A DNA stretch of 64,000 bases from assembly GCF_024609325.1 (NCBI RefSeq), contig NZ_JANHMQ010000001.1, positions 1,302,001 through 1,366,000 of the forward strand. The letters are read 5' to 3'. Below are positions 62,996 to 64,000 of this stretch, piece by piece. Under the pieces are notes generated by a model. It was not told the origin of the DNA, did not search any database, and saw only the letters and a list, made by a program, of their open reading frames with translations. The first letter of the stretch is position 1; the number at the start of each line of letters is the position of its first letter. Source of the DNA: Geothrix fuzhouensis. GTDB lineage: Bacteria; Acidobacteriota; Holophagae; Holophagales; Holophagaceae. Made by a program: the position numbers and the translations under genes.

Positions 62996-64000
62996 ATGAT
63001 CTCCGGCCCCATCACCCTGCTCATCCTCGATGGTTTCGGCGATGGCCCCCGGAATGCCTTCGATGCCACCTTCGTGGCGGCCATGCCGCGCTTCAACGCG
63101 CTGCGGAAGGCCTACGCGACGACGCAACTCCTCACCAGCGGCGAGGCCGTGGGCCTGCCGGACGGGCAGTTCGGCAACTCGGAAGTGGGCCACATGAACC
63201 TCGGCGCGGGTCGCGTGGTGTGGCAGGAGCTCACTCGCATCGATGCCGCCATCCGACGGGGCACCTTCCGGGAGAACCCCGCCATGGGCGCCCTGCTGGC
63301 CAGTCTCAAGGCTTCGGGCAAGCGCCTGCACCTCATGGGCCTGGTGAGCGACGGCGGCGTCCACAGCCACCAGACCCATCTGGCCGCCCTCGCCCAGTGG
63401 GCCCAGGCGGAGGGCGTGCCGACGACCATCCACGCCATTACCGATGGCCGCGACACCGGCCAGAAGAGCGCCGACGGCTTCCTCCAGTGGCTCACCTTCC
63501 AGCTGCGGGCCTGCCCCCTGGTGACCATCGGTTCCGTCTGTGGGCGCTACACAGCCATGGACCGGGACAAGCGCTGGGACCGCACGGAACAGGCCTGGAG
63601 GCTCTACGTGGATGGCGAAGCCCCCCACCAGGCGCCGGACGCCCTGGCGGCCATCGCCGCCGCCTACGCCCGGGGCGAAACCGACGAGTTCGTGGCTCCG
63701 ACCAAGCTCGAGGCCTTCCACCCCATCGTCGATGGCGACGGCGTGCTGTGGTTCAACTTCCGCGCCGACCGGGCCCGCCAGATGTGCCACGCCCTGGTGC
63801 ATCCCGACTTCGCGGGCTTCGTGCCGAAACACCGCCCCAAGGTGCAGCTCGTGACCTTCACCGCCTATGACATCGAGTTGGCGCCCTACATCTCCGTGGC
63901 CTATCCGCCCCAGAGCCTGGACCACATCCTCGGCGAGCTCATCAGCGAGCAGGGCTGGCGGCAGTTCCGCACGGCCGAGACGGAGAAGTACGCCCACGTC
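62996..64000 (+). CDS. gpmI: 2,3-bisphosphoglycerate-independent phosphoglycerate mutase, 3' end cut
   Basis: The first 335 codons of an alkaline-phosphatase-superfamily mutase are present. They include Asp12 in LLILDGFGDG, the catalytic Ser62 in FGNSEVGHMNLGAGR, SDGGVHSH, DGRDTG and GRYTAMDRDKRWDR. It interconverts 3- and 2-phosphoglycerate and needs Mn. The frame is open to the window edge. It follows the ORF6N pair by 7 bases and is probably read from the same transcript as pyrRB. Confidence 0.95.
   Translation, partial: MISGPITLLILDGFGDGPRNAFDATFVAAMPRFNALRKAYATTQLLTSGEAVGLPDGQFGNSEVGHMNLGAGRVVWQELTRIDAAIRRGTFRENPAMGALLASLKASGKRLHLMGLVSDGGVHSHQTHLAALAQWAQAEGVPTTIHAITDGRDTGQKSADGFLQWLTFQLRACPLVTIGSVCGRYTAMDRDKRWDRTEQAWRLYVDGEAPHQAPDALAAIAAAYARGETDEFVAPTKLEAFHPIVDGDGVLWFNFRADRARQMCHALVHPDFAGFVPKHRPKVQLVTFTAYDIELAPYISVAYPPQSLDHILGELISEQGWRQFRTAETEKYAHV

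Overview
The window is 64 kb of a high-GC, gene-dense bacterial chromosome. The housekeeping gene set, a hrcA-grpE-dnaK-dnaJ cluster, AspRS together with AsnRS, a Memo/AMMECR1/radical-SAM cluster, a giant acyl-CoA dehydratase activase fusion and a membrane-anchored helix-turn-helix/TPR regulator suggest an anaerobic or facultative member of the Acidobacteriota, perhaps a Geothrix/Holophaga-type organism. That placement is inferred from gene content, not from a database match. There is no rRNA operon, CRISPR array or intact insertion sequence.

Layout. 1-4.1 kb (minus): heat-shock genes dnaJ (cut by the window edge), dnaK, grpE and hrcA, with a divergent coiled-coil lipoprotein. 5-9.3 kb: prfA, rpmE, a PadR regulator with its membrane partner, a tRNA-Arg(CCG) embedded in tandem copies of parts of itself, and an amidase whose start codon overlaps that of hisS. 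9.3-20 kb: hisS, an HTH/TPR regulator, the 1,436-residue activase fusion, a zinc-dependent phospholipase-like protein and an RhlE-type helicase. 19.7-28.2 kb: MarR plus a three-gene RND efflux operon with two pumps. 28.2-34.4 kb: aspS with a C-terminal extension, an NHL-repeat lipoprotein and the AmmeMemoRadiSam trio.

34.5-42.8 kb is accessory in character. It holds a secreted protein, a YbhB-like protein, a flavin reductase broken by an in-frame amber codon, an SRPBCC/ArsR pair preceded by two matching operators, DinB, an F420/NADP-type oxidoreductase, a SprT-like protease, a HAD nucleotidase and a DegT aminotransferase. Short-period inverted repeat elements lie between the genes. 42.9-49.1 kb is a signalling block: two divergent histidine kinases, one translationally coupled to an ECF sigma factor and a ChrR-like anti-sigma factor, then EamA and MFS transporters.

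49.2-64 kb returns to housekeeping: rsmI, two exported proteins, a YdcF/ElyC protein, typA, pilT, an HU/IHF protein, a PLP decarboxylase, a YbeD/DUF493 protein, asnS with a duplicated fragment of its own 3' end, a CheY-like regulator, and a pyrR-pyrB operon. The pyr operon continues without a gap through two ORF6N-type genes into gpmI, which runs off the window. The most unusual features are the self-duplicated tRNA-Arg locus, the ORF6N pair inside the pyr operon, the kinase/ECF/anti-sigma operon, the double-headed activase fusion and the amber-interrupted flavin reductase.
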